From: an uncultured Woeseiaceae bacterium
Lineage (GTDB): Bacteria > Pseudomonadota > Gammaproteobacteria > Steroidobacterales > Woeseiaceae
Reading direction: 5' to 3'
Length of the DNA stretch: 64,000 bases
NCBI GenBank assembly: GCA_947258565.1
Contig: CAMYJB010000001.1
Location: forward strand, 225,757-289,756
Shown: piece by piece, positions 28,595 to 37,990 of the stretch
Layout of the letters: every line of letters starts with the position of its first letter
Position numbering within the stretch: the first letter of the stretch is position 1
Made by a program: the position numbers and the translations under genes
Notes under the pieces: model-generated
Seen by the model: the letters and a program-made list of their open reading frames with translations, nothing else
What the model was told of the DNA's origin: nothing
The model's database searches: none

Positions 28595-30490
28595 ATGCTG
28601 CAGAAAATTCGCGAAAAATTCACCGGTACTCTTGCCCTCGTGATCCTGGCCCTGATCGGGATCCCGTTCGTCTTCTTCGGGATCAATTACAATTTTGTCG
28701 GCTCAAATTTTGCCGCGAAGGTTGACGGCGAGGAGATATCCGCCGCCTACTTCGAACAGCAATATCGTTCGGAGCTTGCGCAGAGGCCGGAATTCGCTGA
28801 CCTCAATTCGGCGCAGCGCCAACAGCTGCGGCGCTCATTGCTGGAGCGCCTGATCCGCGATCAGCTGGTTCGAAATTTTCTCGTCGAACACGGCTATCGC
28901 ATCGGTGACAAACAGCTTACGGATCTGATTCAGCAGGAGCAGGAGTTCCAGGTCGACGGCGAGTTCGATCGTGCGACCTACGTGGACTACCTGGCGGTTC
29001 GCGGCCGTGAGCCGCGGGAGTTCGAGGAATCACAGCGCCAGTTCATGCGCGAGTTCCAGTTGCGCTCGTCGATCATGGGATCGGCCTTAGTGACGCCTTC
29101 GGAATACCGCCGTTACCTGAACATCGCCGCCGAGCAGCGCCTCGTCAGCCTGGCGACGCTCGCCGAGGATGTGGTGGCCGATGAGATCGAGATTACAGAC
29201 GAGCAGATCCAGGCGTTCTACGACAGTAACCCGACGATGTTCCAGCTGCCGGAGTCGGCTGACGTTCAGTACATCCGCATCAGCCGCGAAGATGTTGCCG
29301 ACGCCATCGAGATAGCTGAGGACAGGCTGGAACAGTATTACGAGGACGAAAAGTACCGCTACCTGCAGGACGAGCAGCGCCAGGCACGGCATATTCTCAT
29401 CCAGTTCGGCGAAGACGAGGATGCGGCGCGCACCCAGGCAGAGGATCTGCTGATGCGTATCCGTTCCGGGGATTCGTTCGAGGCGCTTGCCGCGGAGTTC
29501 TCTATGGACGGTGGCACGGCGTCGCAGGGCGGTAACCTCGGTGTACTGACAGAGTCGCAGTTGCCGGAGGCGCTCGGTGCAGCCATTTTCGCGATGGGGC
29601 AGGGCGACCTCGAAGGCCCGGTGAGGTCCGATTTCGGTTTCCACATTATCCGTCTCGACGAGATACTGGAGCGTGGCCCGCTGCCGCTCGATCAGGTGCG
29701 CGGCGAGCTGCTCTCGGAGTTGCGTGATCGCGAAGCGGAATCCCTTTACCTGGATCTCGAACGCCGCCTTTCGGATGCATTGTTCGACATGACCGACATG
29801 CAGGCCATCGCCGGGGCCGTGGGTGCCGAACTGCAGACCATCGAGGGCTTCACGCGAGATGGCGCCGGGCCGTTCGGCGCCAACCAGGCAGCGATCGACG
29901 CCATATTCGACGATGCCGTTCTGCGGGGTGGCCAGATCTCGGAGGTTATCGAGCTCGATGCCGCCAGCGCCGCCGTATTCCGGGTGGTCCAGTACAACGA
30001 AGCCATGCGGCAACCGCTGGACGAGGTGCGCGGTGACATCGAGGCAATGGTTCGTTCGCAGCAGGCAGAAATTTTGCTGGCGCAACGCGGGGAACAGATT
30101 CTCGCGGCTATCGACGGCGGTGAGGATTTCGGGGTGGCGGCCGAAGCTGCGGGCGCGACCGTCAGTGAGCCGAAACTGCTGACACGGCAGGATACCCAGA
30201 CCGACCAGCTCGTGGTCTTCGAGGTTTTCGCCGCGCCGAAACCGGGCCCCGATTCGCCGGTTACGGGCAGGGTTCGTGGCCTCGATGGTTCCTTCACCGT
30301 TTACAGCCTCGAGGCTGTACTCCCCGGCCGCCCGGAATCCATTCCGCTTGCGCAGCGCGACGCAGGTAAGGCTCAGCTCGCTCAGGAATCGGGCGTGGGC
30401 GACTACCTCGCGTTCCTGCAGTCGCTGTACAACGAGGCCGAGGTCGTCATCAACCAGGACGCGCTGGAAGAACAGGACCTGTTACAGTAG
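28595..30490 (+). CDS. ppiD: Periplasmic folding chaperone / parvulin-type isomerase PpiD
   Basis: 631 residues (623 in E. coli). One N-terminal membrane helix (about residues 12-31) anchors it with the bulk in the periplasm. A SurA-N-like chaperone region follows, then a parvulin domain at about 262-355 (RHILIQF, SMDGGTASQGGNLG, FGFHIIRL), then a C-terminal helical part. It helps newly secreted outer-membrane and periplasmic proteins at the Sec exit. It follows hupB and the two tRNAs, its usual place. Confidence 0.93.
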   Translation: MLQKIREKFTGTLALVILALIGIPFVFFGINYNFVGSNFAAKVDGEEISAAYFEQQYRSELAQRPEFADLNSAQRQQLRRSLLERLIRDQLVRNFLVEHGYRIGDKQLTDLIQQEQEFQVDGEFDRATYVDYLAVRGREPREFEESQRQFMREFQLRSSIMGSALVTPSEYRRYLNIAAEQRLVSLATLAEDVVADEIEITDEQIQAFYDSNPTMFQLPESADVQYIRISREDVADAIEIAEDRLEQYYEDEKYRYLQDEQRQARHILIQFGEDEDAARTQAEDLLMRIRSGDSFEALAAEFSMDGGTASQGGNLGVLTESQLPEALGAAIFAMGQGDLEGPVRSDFGFHIIRLDEILERGPLPLDQVRGELLSELRDREAESLYLDLERRLSDALFDMTDMQAIAGAVGAELQTIEGFTRDGAGPFGANQAAIDAIFDDAVLRGGQISEVIELDAASAAVFRVVQYNEAMRQPLDEVRGDIEAMVRSQQAEILLAQRGEQILAAIDGGEDFGVAAEAAGATVSEPKLLTRQDTQTDQLVVFEVFAAPKPGPDSPVTGRVRGLDGSFTVYSLEAVLPGRPESIPLAQRDAGKAQLAQESGVGDYLAFLQSLYNEAEVVINQDALEEQDLLQ

Positions 30491-30517
30491 CAGCGGGCGG
30501 CGCAGACAGAGGGACGA

Positions 30518-31831
30518 ATGCCCAAGCTCGAACTGCACTGGCAGATACTGATCGCCATCATCCTCGCTGCGATCGTCGGCGGCATCGTCTTCAACACTTT
30601 TGAAGCGACCGGTGTCGAGCCGACATTGTTCGGCATTCGTTACCTCGCGATGTTCGACTACATCGGCACGATCTTCCTCAATGCGCTGAAGATGATCATC
30701 GTGCCGCTGATCACCTCGTCGATCATCGTCGGCGTCGCGGGCATCGGATCGGGCGGCAATCTAGGCGCGCTGGGCGGCAAGACGCTGCTGTTTTATGCAA
30801 CGACTACCCTGGCCGCAATAATCGTCGGTCTGTTGCTGATCAATGCGATCGGACCCGGTTACGTTGACGGTGAGCCAGCCAGGGATCTGCTTGCCCTGGA
30901 CACGCCGGTCGAGGAAATCGCGGCCAAAGTCGAGGGCCGTGGCGTCAGTGATGTAGCGCAGGTCTTTCTGCGGATGGTGCCCGAGAATATTTTCAAGGCG
31001 GCAGTCGAAGGGCAGATGCTCGGGCTCATCTTCTTCGCCATACTGTTCGGTTATTTCATGACCCACCTGGAGGATCAGTACGCGAGCCCGCTGTACCGGT
31101 TCTGGGATGCGGTGTTCCACGTCATGATGCGCATGACCGAATGGATCATGAAGTTTGCGCCTATCGGGGTGTTTGGTCTCGTCGCGGGCGTTATTGCGGA
31201 AACCGGCTACAAGGCGGCAGGGCCGCTGGCCACGTTCGCCGTTGTCGTGATCCTGGCGCTTGCCGTGCATGCGTTCGTGACGCTGCCCTTGCTGCTCCGC
31301 TTCATTGGACGCGTAAGACCCTACGGCACGCTGAAGGCTTGCGCGCAGCCGATGCTGACTGCGTTTTCGACGGCGTCATCATCCGCAACCCTGCCTGTGA
31401 CGATAGATGCTGTAGAAGACAACGTCGGCGTGTCGAACAAGATATCGAGTTTCGTATTGCCCCTTGGCGCAACAGTCAACATGAACGGTACGGCGTTGTA
31501 CGAATGCGCGGCCGCCATGTTCATTGCGCAGGCCTACGGACTAGAACTCACGTTCGGCGTGCAGTTTTCGATCGTCGTTATCGCCTTGCTGACGTCCGTC
31601 GGCGTCGCGGGCGTGCCGTCGGCTTCATTGGTCGCAATCGCAATCATACTTGCCGCCGTCGGCTTACCGATCGAAGCTATCGGCGTCCTCATGGTATTCG
31701 ACCGGCTGCTCGACATGGCGCGCACCAGTGTCAATATCTGGGGCGACTGCTCCTGCGCAACGATCGTTGCGCGGTTGTCCGGTGAGCAGACAAAGGTCGC
31801 GATCAACCCCGAGCCCGACGGACGCAGTTAG
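30518..31831 (+). CDS. Dicarboxylate/amino acid:cation symporter (DAACS family)
   Basis: 437 residues with eight hydrophobic segments and two re-entrant loops. The hallmark motifs are SSATLPVT (serine-rich hairpin tip), NMNGTALYE (cation site) and RTSVNIWGDC (substrate site, with Arg and Asp). The Arg/Asp arrangement is shared by glutamate/aspartate and C4-dicarboxylate carriers, so the substrate is not fixed. It imports its substrate with H+ or Na+ across the inner membrane. It lies 27 bases after ppiD and may share its transcript. Confidence 0.92.
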   Translation: MPKLELHWQILIAIILAAIVGGIVFNTFEATGVEPTLFGIRYLAMFDYIGTIFLNALKMIIVPLITSSIIVGVAGIGSGGNLGALGGKTLLFYATTTLAAIIVGLLLINAIGPGYVDGEPARDLLALDTPVEEIAAKVEGRGVSDVAQVFLRMVPENIFKAAVEGQMLGLIFFAILFGYFMTHLEDQYASPLYRFWDAVFHVMMRMTEWIMKFAPIGVFGLVAGVIAETGYKAAGPLATFAVVVILALAVHAFVTLPLLLRFIGRVRPYGTLKACAQPMLTAFSTASSSATLPVTIDAVEDNVGVSNKISSFVLPLGATVNMNGTALYECAAAMFIAQAYGLELTFGVQFSIVVIALLTSVGVAGVPSASLVAIAIILAAVGLPIEAIGVLMVFDRLLDMARTSVNIWGDCSCATIVARLSGEQTKVAINPEPDGRS

Positions 31832-31894
31832 CCTTCGTCAATAATTTTTCTCCTTTAAACGGGGCAGGGCACGCCGAGGTGGACAATGACCGTC

Positions 31895-33271
31895 TCAGTC
31901 TGGAGAGATCAGTGTGCGTAAAGCTCCAAACCATTTCTGCGCCATCTTCCTCTCGCCGCTAAGGTCCGGGTGCACGCCGTCATACGTATCGACCGAGGCA
32001 TCAAACCCGGAAAACTGATCGACAAGCAGGACCGGTGAGTTCGGCTGGTTTTTCAGTGCAACCAGTTCGGGTATCGCCTGGTTGAACGGCAATAGACTGG
32101 GTCTGGAGGGGTCAGATGTTGGAATGATCGTTGCGATCAAGGCGATGACCCGAGGATTTGCATCGCGAACTATTTCGACGATGCGGCCGATTTCGTCGAT
32201 TGTGCTCGACACACTCTGGCCTCCGAAAATGTCATTGGTGCCCAGATGAATCAATATGATATCCGGTCGATACATGCTCGACCATTTGGCGATGTTGTCG
32301 TCGTTCAGGAATCGGTCTGCTTTCCATCCCCAATGTCCCTCGTGGTCGGTGTCGAAGTCAGGTTTGGGGGCTTGACCGTCTCGATTGCCTCTGCGACTGC
32401 CGACGAAGTCAATGTTGACGCCCATATCATATAACAGGTGCCAGAGTGGTCTGCGATAGCTATTACGTGAGCCGGAGGCCTCGGTAATTGAGTCGCCGAT
32501 AGGCATGATTCGCCAGGTTCTGTCATCTTCATAAGCGGTGACTACGACATACACCGTAGCGGTAGACTCGACATTGACCGAATCGGCGATCGTGTAGTCG
32601 AAGCTCTCGGTGCCGGCAAAACCTGCCCTTGGCGTGTAACTCACGCTGCTAGCGTTGTTTACGACCAAACCGCCATCACTCGTAGAGCCGACGCTGACAA
32701 TTTGCAGTGTATCGACTGGCAAATCGGCGTCCGAGTCGTTTGACAGCACATCGAGGACAATTCCTGCCGTAGATTGATCGACTGTGTAATTATCGTTCTC
32801 AGCGACAGGAGCTGCATTTCCGCTGGGATCTGCCTGCCAAGCACTCACTGCAGACATGACATCGGAGCGCAACGGTGAGCCGGCGTCAGCCTGGGTAACG
32901 GAAGCAGTCGCGAGAGGCGCGGGATCGATCGCGGGCAGCATGTTGGCAGTTATGGCCGACTCGCTCCATTCGCTCTGCACAATGTGCAAGCCAACCTCGC
33001 CGTCGTTGGGCAACGCAGCGAGCGTAATACCTAGTTCGGCTGATTCGGCTGACCCGCCGGGTAGAGTGGACGGTGCAAAATTTAAGTATGCCTGGCGGGC
33101 ACTCCGGTGTGACACCCACATTGTGTTGCTGGTCCCGAAGTTGCGCGACGGATTGTCTGCTCTCGTATAGGTGTCCTGTGCTAAATCGAATGCATCTGCC
33201 ACCAGCGGATCAGAACCAACAAAGCAGGCGAGCGCCCCCAATGCGCTATAAAGAACATTCGAATTGGGCAT
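31895..33271 (-). CDS. Secreted multidomain SGNH/GDSL hydrolase
   Basis: 458 residues. A hydrophobic N-terminus (residues 7-20) looks like a signal peptide. Residues 27-148 resemble a DNRLRE/CBM96-type beta-sandwich, perhaps shortened at its end; about 153-247 is a cadherin-like/Big_9 repeat (APVAENDNYTVD...DVLSNDSDAD). The C-terminal SGNH domain has GDS (Ser261), HLGTND (Asn block III) and DGVHPD (Asp431, His434), so the triad is present. It likely de-acylates a polysaccharide outside the cell. The gene looks AT-richer than its neighbours. No clear ribosome site precedes the ATG. Confidence 0.82.
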   Translation of the reverse strand: MPNSNVLYSALGALACFVGSDPLVADAFDLAQDTYTRADNPSRNFGTSNTMWVSHRSARQAYLNFAPSTLPGGSAESAELGITLAALPNDGEVGLHIVQSEWSESAITANMLPAIDPAPLATASVTQADAGSPLRSDVMSAVSAWQADPSGNAAPVAENDNYTVDQSTAGIVLDVLSNDSDADLPVDTLQIVSVGSTSDGGLVVNNASSVSYTPRAGFAGTESFDYTIADSVNVESTATVYVVVTAYEDDRTWRIMPIGDSITEASGSRNSYRRPLWHLLYDMGVNIDFVGSRRGNRDGQAPKPDFDTDHEGHWGWKADRFLNDDNIAKWSSMYRPDIILIHLGTNDIFGGQSVSSTIDEIGRIVEIVRDANPRVIALIATIIPTSDPSRPSLLPFNQAIPELVALKNQPNSPVLLVDQFSGFDASVDTYDGVHPDLSGERKMAQKWFGALRTLISPD

Positions 33272-33353
33272 AGGAGGATCCCGATGAGCTTGCAGTTATC
33301 GATTGACGATACTGTATCGCGTGTTTTGCGACTTATCCGGACTGTTGGGCCAT

Positions 33354-34151
33354 TCAGTCGTCCTCGTCGAACACCATCCCCATGATGTTGGCGCCGGCGT
33401 CGACGAAGGTCGTCTCGCCGGTGATACCGCTCGCGAGATCCGAGCAAAGGAAGGCGGCCGTGTTGCCGATCTCCTCGATCGTCACCGTGCGCCTGAGCGG
33501 CGAGGCTTTCTCGGCGTAACCGAGCATCTTGCGGAAGCCGCCGATGCCCGCGGCGGCGAGCGTCTTCACGGCACCCGCTGATATGGCGTTGACGCGGATG
33601 CCCTTCGGTCCCAGGTCAGATGCCAGGAAACGCATGCAGGACTCCAGGCTCGCCTTGGCAAGGCCCATGACGTTGTAGTTCGGCACGACCTGTGTCGCGG
33701 CGTTATACGTGAGCGTCAGGATGGCACCGCTGCGTCCCTCCATCATGGGCAGCGCGGATTTCGCGAGCGCGGCAAGGCTATAAGCCGAGATGTCGTGAGA
33801 GATTGCAAAGCCCTCGCGCGTGATCGATTCGGTGAAGCCGCCCTCGAGCTGCTCGCGCGGCGCGAAGCCCACCGAGTGCACCAGGACGTCGAGCCCGTCC
33901 CAGGACTTGCCAAGGCTGTCGAAAACCGCGTCGATCTCCTCGTCCGAGGACACGTCGCACGGGAACAGCAGGCTGGTGTCCTGGCCGAGCCGCGCGGCGA
34001 GTTTCTCGACACGGCCCTTGAGCTTGTCGTTCTGGTAGGTGAATGCAAGTTCGGCGCCCTCGCGCGCGAAGGCTTCGGCGATTCCGGTTGCAATGGAACG
34101 ATCGCTCGCGACACCGACGATGAGTGCCCGCTTGCCGGCCATGAATCCCAT
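33354..34151 (-). CDS. fabI: Enoyl-[acyl-carrier-protein] reductase (NADH)
   Basis: 265 residues (262 in E. coli). [21 protein letters not shown] is the FabI-type start with the SDR-like cofactor loop. The catalytic set is Tyr149, Tyr159 and Lys166 (Y-x6-K), in the same relation as Tyr146, Tyr156 and Lys163 of E. coli. It reduces the double bond of enoyl-ACP in the last step of each fatty-acid elongation cycle. It lies downstream of mltD on the same strand, with an inverted repeat between them. Confidence 0.96.
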   Translation of the reverse strand: MGFMAGKRALIVGVASDRSIATGIAEAFAREGAELAFTYQNDKLKGRVEKLAARLGQDTSLLFPCDVSSDEEIDAVFDSLGKSWDGLDVLVHSVGFAPREQLEGGFTESITREGFAISHDISAYSLAALAKSALPMMEGRSGAILTLTYNAATQVVPNYNVMGLAKASLESCMRFLASDLGPKGIRVNAISAGAVKTLAAAGIGGFRKMLGYAEKASPLRRTVTIEEIGNTAAFLCSDLASGITGETTFVDAGANIMGMVFDEDD

Positions 34152-34170
34152 GTTGATTCCCCTGCTCGCG

Positions 34171-34255
34171 AATTAAGGGACAGTGACCCTAATTCGGCGT
34201 TGTTGTTGATGGTATGTGTCTGGCCCCGTCAAATTAGGGTCACTGTCCCCTAATT
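34171..34255. repeat. Pair of 24-base inverted repeats (REP/BIME-like) between fabI and mltD
   Basis: The arms are 34171-34194 and 34232-34255, 37 bases apart; 23 of 24 positions pair. The core of each arm is AGGGTCACTGTCCC (or its complement). Such arms resemble the REP-type or short-transposon ends that are common in proteobacteria; no transposase is present. Confidence 0.8.
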
Positions 34256-34260
34256 GAGGA

Positions 34261-35895
34261 TTAGCTGGACTGCCGCGTGACGTCAACGTACATCGTCAGC
34301 TTCTGCCCGGGTCGAAGTATCTTGTTTTTATCGATGTTGTTCCAGCGTGCGATGTCGTTGATCGACACGCGGAAGCGATTTGCGATCAGGTACAGCGAGT
34401 CGCCATTGCGCACGGTGTAGCGCAGTTTGCGGGTCGTATTGCCGAGCGTCGTGGCTGGCGATATCTGTGGCGACGCATTCGCCGCGTCCGTCCAGACCAC
34501 CAGCTTGCGGCCGACGGGCAGCGGGTCGCCCGGCGCCATGCCGTTCCATGCGGCGAGCTGGCGATGGGTGACTTTGTAGCGGCGGCTGATCGTCCAGAAG
34601 CTCTCGCCCTTGCGCACGATATGCTCGACCTTGCTGCCTCTGCGCTTGCGGTTCTGCGTTTTTGCGAGCCTGGCATCGGCGCTCTGGCTGTAGGCGGACA
34701 GCGGCTTCGTTGCCACGGGGATCAGCAGGTAGTGCCCGGCCCGGATGGTGTTGCCGCGCAGGTTGTTGGCCTCGCGGATCTGCATGACGGTCGTGTTGTA
34801 CTTCAGCGCGATCTGCGAAATGGCTTCCCCGCTTTTCACCTTGTGGCGCTTCCAGCGCACGCGATCGTCCACGGGGACCCCGGTGAGCGCGGTCGTAAAC
34901 GTATCCGCGGCCTCGACGGGCAGCACCAGCCGGTGCGGCCCGGCCGGATCTGTGGACCAGCGATTGTAGCCGGGGTTGTAGGCGTACACGGTGTCGACGT
35001 CGACGCCCGCCAGTTCGGCAGCGAGTGCGAGATCGAGCTGCGAACCGATGTCGGCGACCACGAACTGCGGTTCGTCGACAACCGCCGGAAGCTCCAGGCT
35101 GTAGGCGTCCGGGTTCTCCACGATGTCGACCAGCGCCAGTAATTTGGGCACGTACATGCTGGTCTCGCGCGGCAGCCTGAGGTTCCAGAAGTCGTCCGGC
35201 TTGCCGGCTTTGCGGTTGCGCCTGACCGAGCGGAGCACGTTGCCTTCGCCGGAGTTGTAAGACGCTATCGCGTTGAGCCAGTCGCCTTCGTTGAGTTCGT
35301 AGAGGTACTCGAGGTAGTCGAGCGCGGCGCGCGTCGAATCGACGACATCACGGCGGCCGTCGTACCACCAGTTCTGCTTGATACCGAACCGCCGTGCCGT
35401 GCCCGGGATCATCTGCCACAGGCCGGCTGCGCGGCCGTGCGAGTAGGCGAACGGGTCATAGGCGCTTTCGACGATGGGCAGCAGCGCCAGCTCGAACGGC
35501 AGGCCGCGGCGTTCGATCTCGCCCAGGATGTAGGGGAGATAGCGCTGCGCACGCGTAAAGACACGCTCCAGGTAGTCCGGGTGGCGCACGAACCAGTTGC
35601 GCTCGGCCGCGATGCGCTTGTTGTCCGCGTAGTCGAGCGTAAAACCGAAGCGCAGGCGCGTCAGCAGGTCGTAGGGTTCGGCGGGGCCGTAGCTTTCGAG
35701 CGTCAGACCCTCGAGAGGTGATATCAGCGTCAGCGACGGCTCGTCCGGCGCAACGCCGGGCAGCAACCCTTCGCGGAGGAACGGCTCGGCACTGGCAGTC
35801 CCGGCAAGATACGGCAAAAGAGTGACGCCGACGGCGCCAATCCCCTTGATTCTTTGCAATAATTGCCGGTAACCGGCGTTATGTCGATTGAACAT
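34261..35895 (-). CDS. mltD: Membrane-bound lytic murein transglycosylase D with three LysM domains
   Basis: 544 residues. N-terminal signal (about residues 18-36), then an SLT-type lysozyme-like domain with catalytic Glu143 (LLPIVESAYDPFAYS) and AAGLWQMIPGTARRFG. Three LysM repeats follow, at about 352-394, 427-470 and 490-540, which bind peptidoglycan. No lipobox Cys is obvious, so it may be periplasmic rather than lipid-anchored. It cleaves glycan strands with formation of anhydromuramyl ends. It is divergent from the yafS-like gene across a 73-base gap. Confidence 0.93.
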   Translation of the reverse strand: MFNRHNAGYRQLLQRIKGIGAVGVTLLPYLAGTASAEPFLREGLLPGVAPDEPSLTLISPLEGLTLESYGPAEPYDLLTRLRFGFTLDYADNKRIAAERNWFVRHPDYLERVFTRAQRYLPYILGEIERRGLPFELALLPIVESAYDPFAYSHGRAAGLWQMIPGTARRFGIKQNWWYDGRRDVVDSTRAALDYLEYLYELNEGDWLNAIASYNSGEGNVLRSVRRNRKAGKPDDFWNLRLPRETSMYVPKLLALVDIVENPDAYSLELPAVVDEPQFVVADIGSQLDLALAAELAGVDVDTVYAYNPGYNRWSTDPAGPHRLVLPVEAADTFTTALTGVPVDDRVRWKRHKVKSGEAISQIALKYNTTVMQIREANNLRGNTIRAGHYLLIPVATKPLSAYSQSADARLAKTQNRKRRGSKVEHIVRKGESFWTISRRYKVTHRQLAAWNGMAPGDPLPVGRKLVVWTDAANASPQISPATTLGNTTRKLRYTVRNGDSLYLIANRFRVSINDIARWNNIDKNKILRPGQKLTMYVDVTRQSS

Positions 35896-35968
35896 CCGGG
35901 TATCCTACTGACGGAAGCCGGATCTGCAAGGTGCAGGAGTCACAAACCGGGGGTTTCAAGAGAACAGG

Positions 35969-36736
35969 ATGGGCAATTCCGTGAACAAGGAGCAGCAGGA
36001 CTTCGAGACACTGCAGGCATGGCTCGGCACGCCACTGGGCGCGTCGCTGCTGCAGCAGGAGTCGCGCGTCGTGGAGGAGGCCTTCGACGGCATTTTCGGC
36101 GAGCAATGCCTGCAGCTCGGTTACTGGGGCGACCCGAAGACCTTTGTGCGGCTCGCCCGGACCCAGCGCTGCGCATTGATCACCGGGTTTCCGCGCAGCG
36201 ACGGCGTCTCCGCGGTCGGCGAGCTGCACCGGCTGCCCGTGCAGGACGACGCCATCGACGTCGTGATCCTGCCGCACACGCTCGACTACAGCGACCGGCC
36301 GCATGCGATCCTTCGCGAGGTCCACCGGGTGCTGCGATCGGACGGCCAGCTGATCGTGCTGGGATTCCGCCCGGGCGGTCTGTGGGGCCTGAGACGGCTC
36401 GTGCCCGGCGCCGGCCTGCCGCCGGGAGAGCTGCACCTCGTGTCCGAAAGGCGGCTGAGGGACTGGCTGAAGCTGCTGGACATGCGGATACACGGCATGA
36501 CCGGGTATTTTTTCCGCTGGCCGTTGCCGGGCCTGAAGGGCAAGGCGTCCCCGCAGTGGGAGCGGCGCGGCAGGCGCTGGTGGCCGGAGCTTTCCGCATG
36601 CTATATGCTCTCGGCGCAGAAACGCATCAGCACGATGACGCCGGTGCGCCCCCTGTGGCGCACGAAGCCCAAGGTCGTCGCCGGGCTGGCCGAACCGTCC
36701 ACCCGGGTGTCTAGAATCCGCTTCGATGGGCCCTAG
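35969..36736 (+). CDS. SAM-dependent methyltransferase, YafS-like
   Basis: 255 residues. A class I methyltransferase fold: the usual glycine-rich loop region is replaced by LQLGYWGDP, followed by acidic-loop and [19 protein letters not shown] and [14 protein letters not shown] motifs, typical of the family found beside rnhA. In E. coli the order is gloB, yafS, rnhA, dnaQ; here the last three are kept. The substrate is unknown. Its end overlaps rnhA by 11 bases, indicating translational coupling. Confidence 0.85.
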   Translation: MGNSVNKEQQDFETLQAWLGTPLGASLLQQESRVVEEAFDGIFGEQCLQLGYWGDPKTFVRLARTQRCALITGFPRSDGVSAVGELHRLPVQDDAIDVVILPHTLDYSDRPHAILREVHRVLRSDGQLIVLGFRPGGLWGLRRLVPGAGLPPGELHLVSERRLRDWLKLLDMRIHGMTGYFFRWPLPGLKGKASPQWERRGRRWWPELSACYMLSAQKRISTMTPVRPLWRTKPKVVAGLAEPSTRVSRIRFDGP

Positions 36737-37166
36737 AACAGTTGAGATTTACACCGACGGCGCTTGCAGGGGGAATCCCGGGCCGGGCGGCTGGGGCGTC
36801 GTGCTGATCGCGGGCAAGCACCGCAAGACTATGCATGGCGGCGATCCGGAGACCACCAACAACCGCATGGAACTGATGGCCGCCATCGAGGCGCTGAATG
36901 CGCTCAATGGCAGCCGGAAGGTCGTGTTGCACACGGACTCCAAGTACGTGATGCACGGCATCACCGAGTGGATGGCGAACTGGAAGAAACGTGGCTGGAG
37001 GACATCGGCGAAGAAGCCGGTCAAGAACCAGGACCTTTGGATTGCACTCGACGAAGCGATCGCGCGCCACGACATCCAGTGGAAATGGGTAAAGGGGCAC
37101 GACGGCAACCCCGGCAACGAGGAAGCCGATGCGCTGGCGAACCGGGGTATCGACGAATTGCGGTAG
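36726..37166 (+). CDS. rnhA: Ribonuclease HI
   Basis: 146 residues (155 in E. coli). Catalytic acidic set: Asp11 ([16 protein letters not shown]), the Glu in [10 protein letters not shown], Asp in HTDSKYV, and Asp in [10 protein letters not shown]. It degrades RNA in RNA-DNA hybrids. The stop codon is the first part of a GTAGGAGCG-type hairpin. Confidence 0.97.
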   Translation: MGPRTVEIYTDGACRGNPGPGGWGVVLIAGKHRKTMHGGDPETTNNRMELMAAIEALNALNGSRKVVLHTDSKYVMHGITEWMANWKKRGWRTSAKKPVKNQDLWIALDEAIARHDIQWKWVKGHDGNPGNEEADALANRGIDELR

Positions 37167-37190
37167 GAGCGGCTCTCGAGCCGCTAGAAC
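37163..37190. repeat. Short GTAGGAGCG-type hairpin at the end of rnhA
   Basis: AGCGGCTC (37168-37175), two-base loop, GAGCCGCT (37178-37185), preceded by GTAGG. It shares the GTAGGAGCG head with the repeat at 28006-28069. It may be a REP element and could stabilise the rnhA transcript end. Confidence 0.65.
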
Positions 37191-37215
37191 AACAATTCAT
37201 GGTGTAAATTGAGCT

Positions 37216-37944
37216 ATGCGACAAATCGTCCTCGACACAGAAACCACCGGCCTCTCGACGGGGCAGGGCCATCGCATCATCGAAATCGGCGCGATCGAGC
37301 TCGTCAACCGGCGCCTGACCGGCCGTGAATTTCACCGCTTCCTGAATCCCGAGCGTGACATCGACGAGGGGGCCGAGCGCGTGCACGGCATCAGCCGTGC
37401 CGATCTCGAGACCGCGCCACGGTTTCAGGAAGTCGCTGACGAGCTGCTGGAGTTCATCAAGGATGCCGAGCTCGTGATTCACAACGCGGAGTTCGATGTG
37501 GGTTTCCTCGAGTACGAACTCGAACTCATGAAGCATCCGCAGCCGTCGATCACGAAGTATGCCCAGGTGCTCGACACGCTGTCGCTCGCGCGTGAGTTGC
37601 ACCCGGGGCAGCGCAATAGCCTGGACGCGCTGTGCAAGCGCTACGAGGTGGACGCGTCGAATCGTGACCTGCACGGTGCGCTGATCGACGCGGACCTGCT
37701 GGCGCGCGTTTACCTCGCGATGACCGGCGGGCAGACCGCGTTGTTTCTCGAGGAGTCCGGGACGGACGGCGGGCAGAAGGAGGGGCGTATCGCGATCCGC
37801 GCCAGCCGCCCGGACCTCAATCTGGTCGTGGTGCGGGCCTCGCGAGCCGAGAACGCCGCACACGAAGCGATGCTGGAGAAACTCAGGGAAGCCGGGCAGT
37901 GCGTCTGGGACCGTCTCGACGGCGCCCGTCAAGCTGCAAAGTAG
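37216..37944 (+). CDS. dnaQ: DNA polymerase III epsilon subunit (3'-5' proofreading exonuclease)
   Basis: 242 residues (243 in E. coli). Exonuclease motifs: ExoI with LDTETTGLS (Asp7, Glu9), ExoII with IHNAEFDVGF and ExoIII with HGALIDADLLARVYLAM. The C-terminal ~60 residues are the segment that binds the alpha subunit. It directly follows rnhA, which is typical, although in E. coli the two are divergent and here they are on the same strand. Confidence 0.95.
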   Translation: MRQIVLDTETTGLSTGQGHRIIEIGAIELVNRRLTGREFHRFLNPERDIDEGAERVHGISRADLETAPRFQEVADELLEFIKDAELVIHNAEFDVGFLEYELELMKHPQPSITKYAQVLDTLSLARELHPGQRNSLDALCKRYEVDASNRDLHGALIDADLLARVYLAMTGGQTALFLEESGTDGGQKEGRIAIRASRPDLNLVVVRASRAENAAHEAMLEKLREAGQCVWDRLDGARQAAK

Positions 37945-37990
37945 GGCCGGAAACGTCTAGAATCACCCGGCCACAACAACAGGAATAATC

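Noticed and set aside
33284..33385. 33-codon plus-strand frame with a perfect AGGAGG before its ATG
   Set aside because: It runs into the antisense of the fabI end, has no hydrophobic or known motif, and the AGGAGG is likely chance near the divergent SGNH start.
37958..37963. TAGAAT as a promoter -10 for nhaB
   Set aside because: No acceptable -35 box at 16-18 bases upstream; only three matches to TTGACA.
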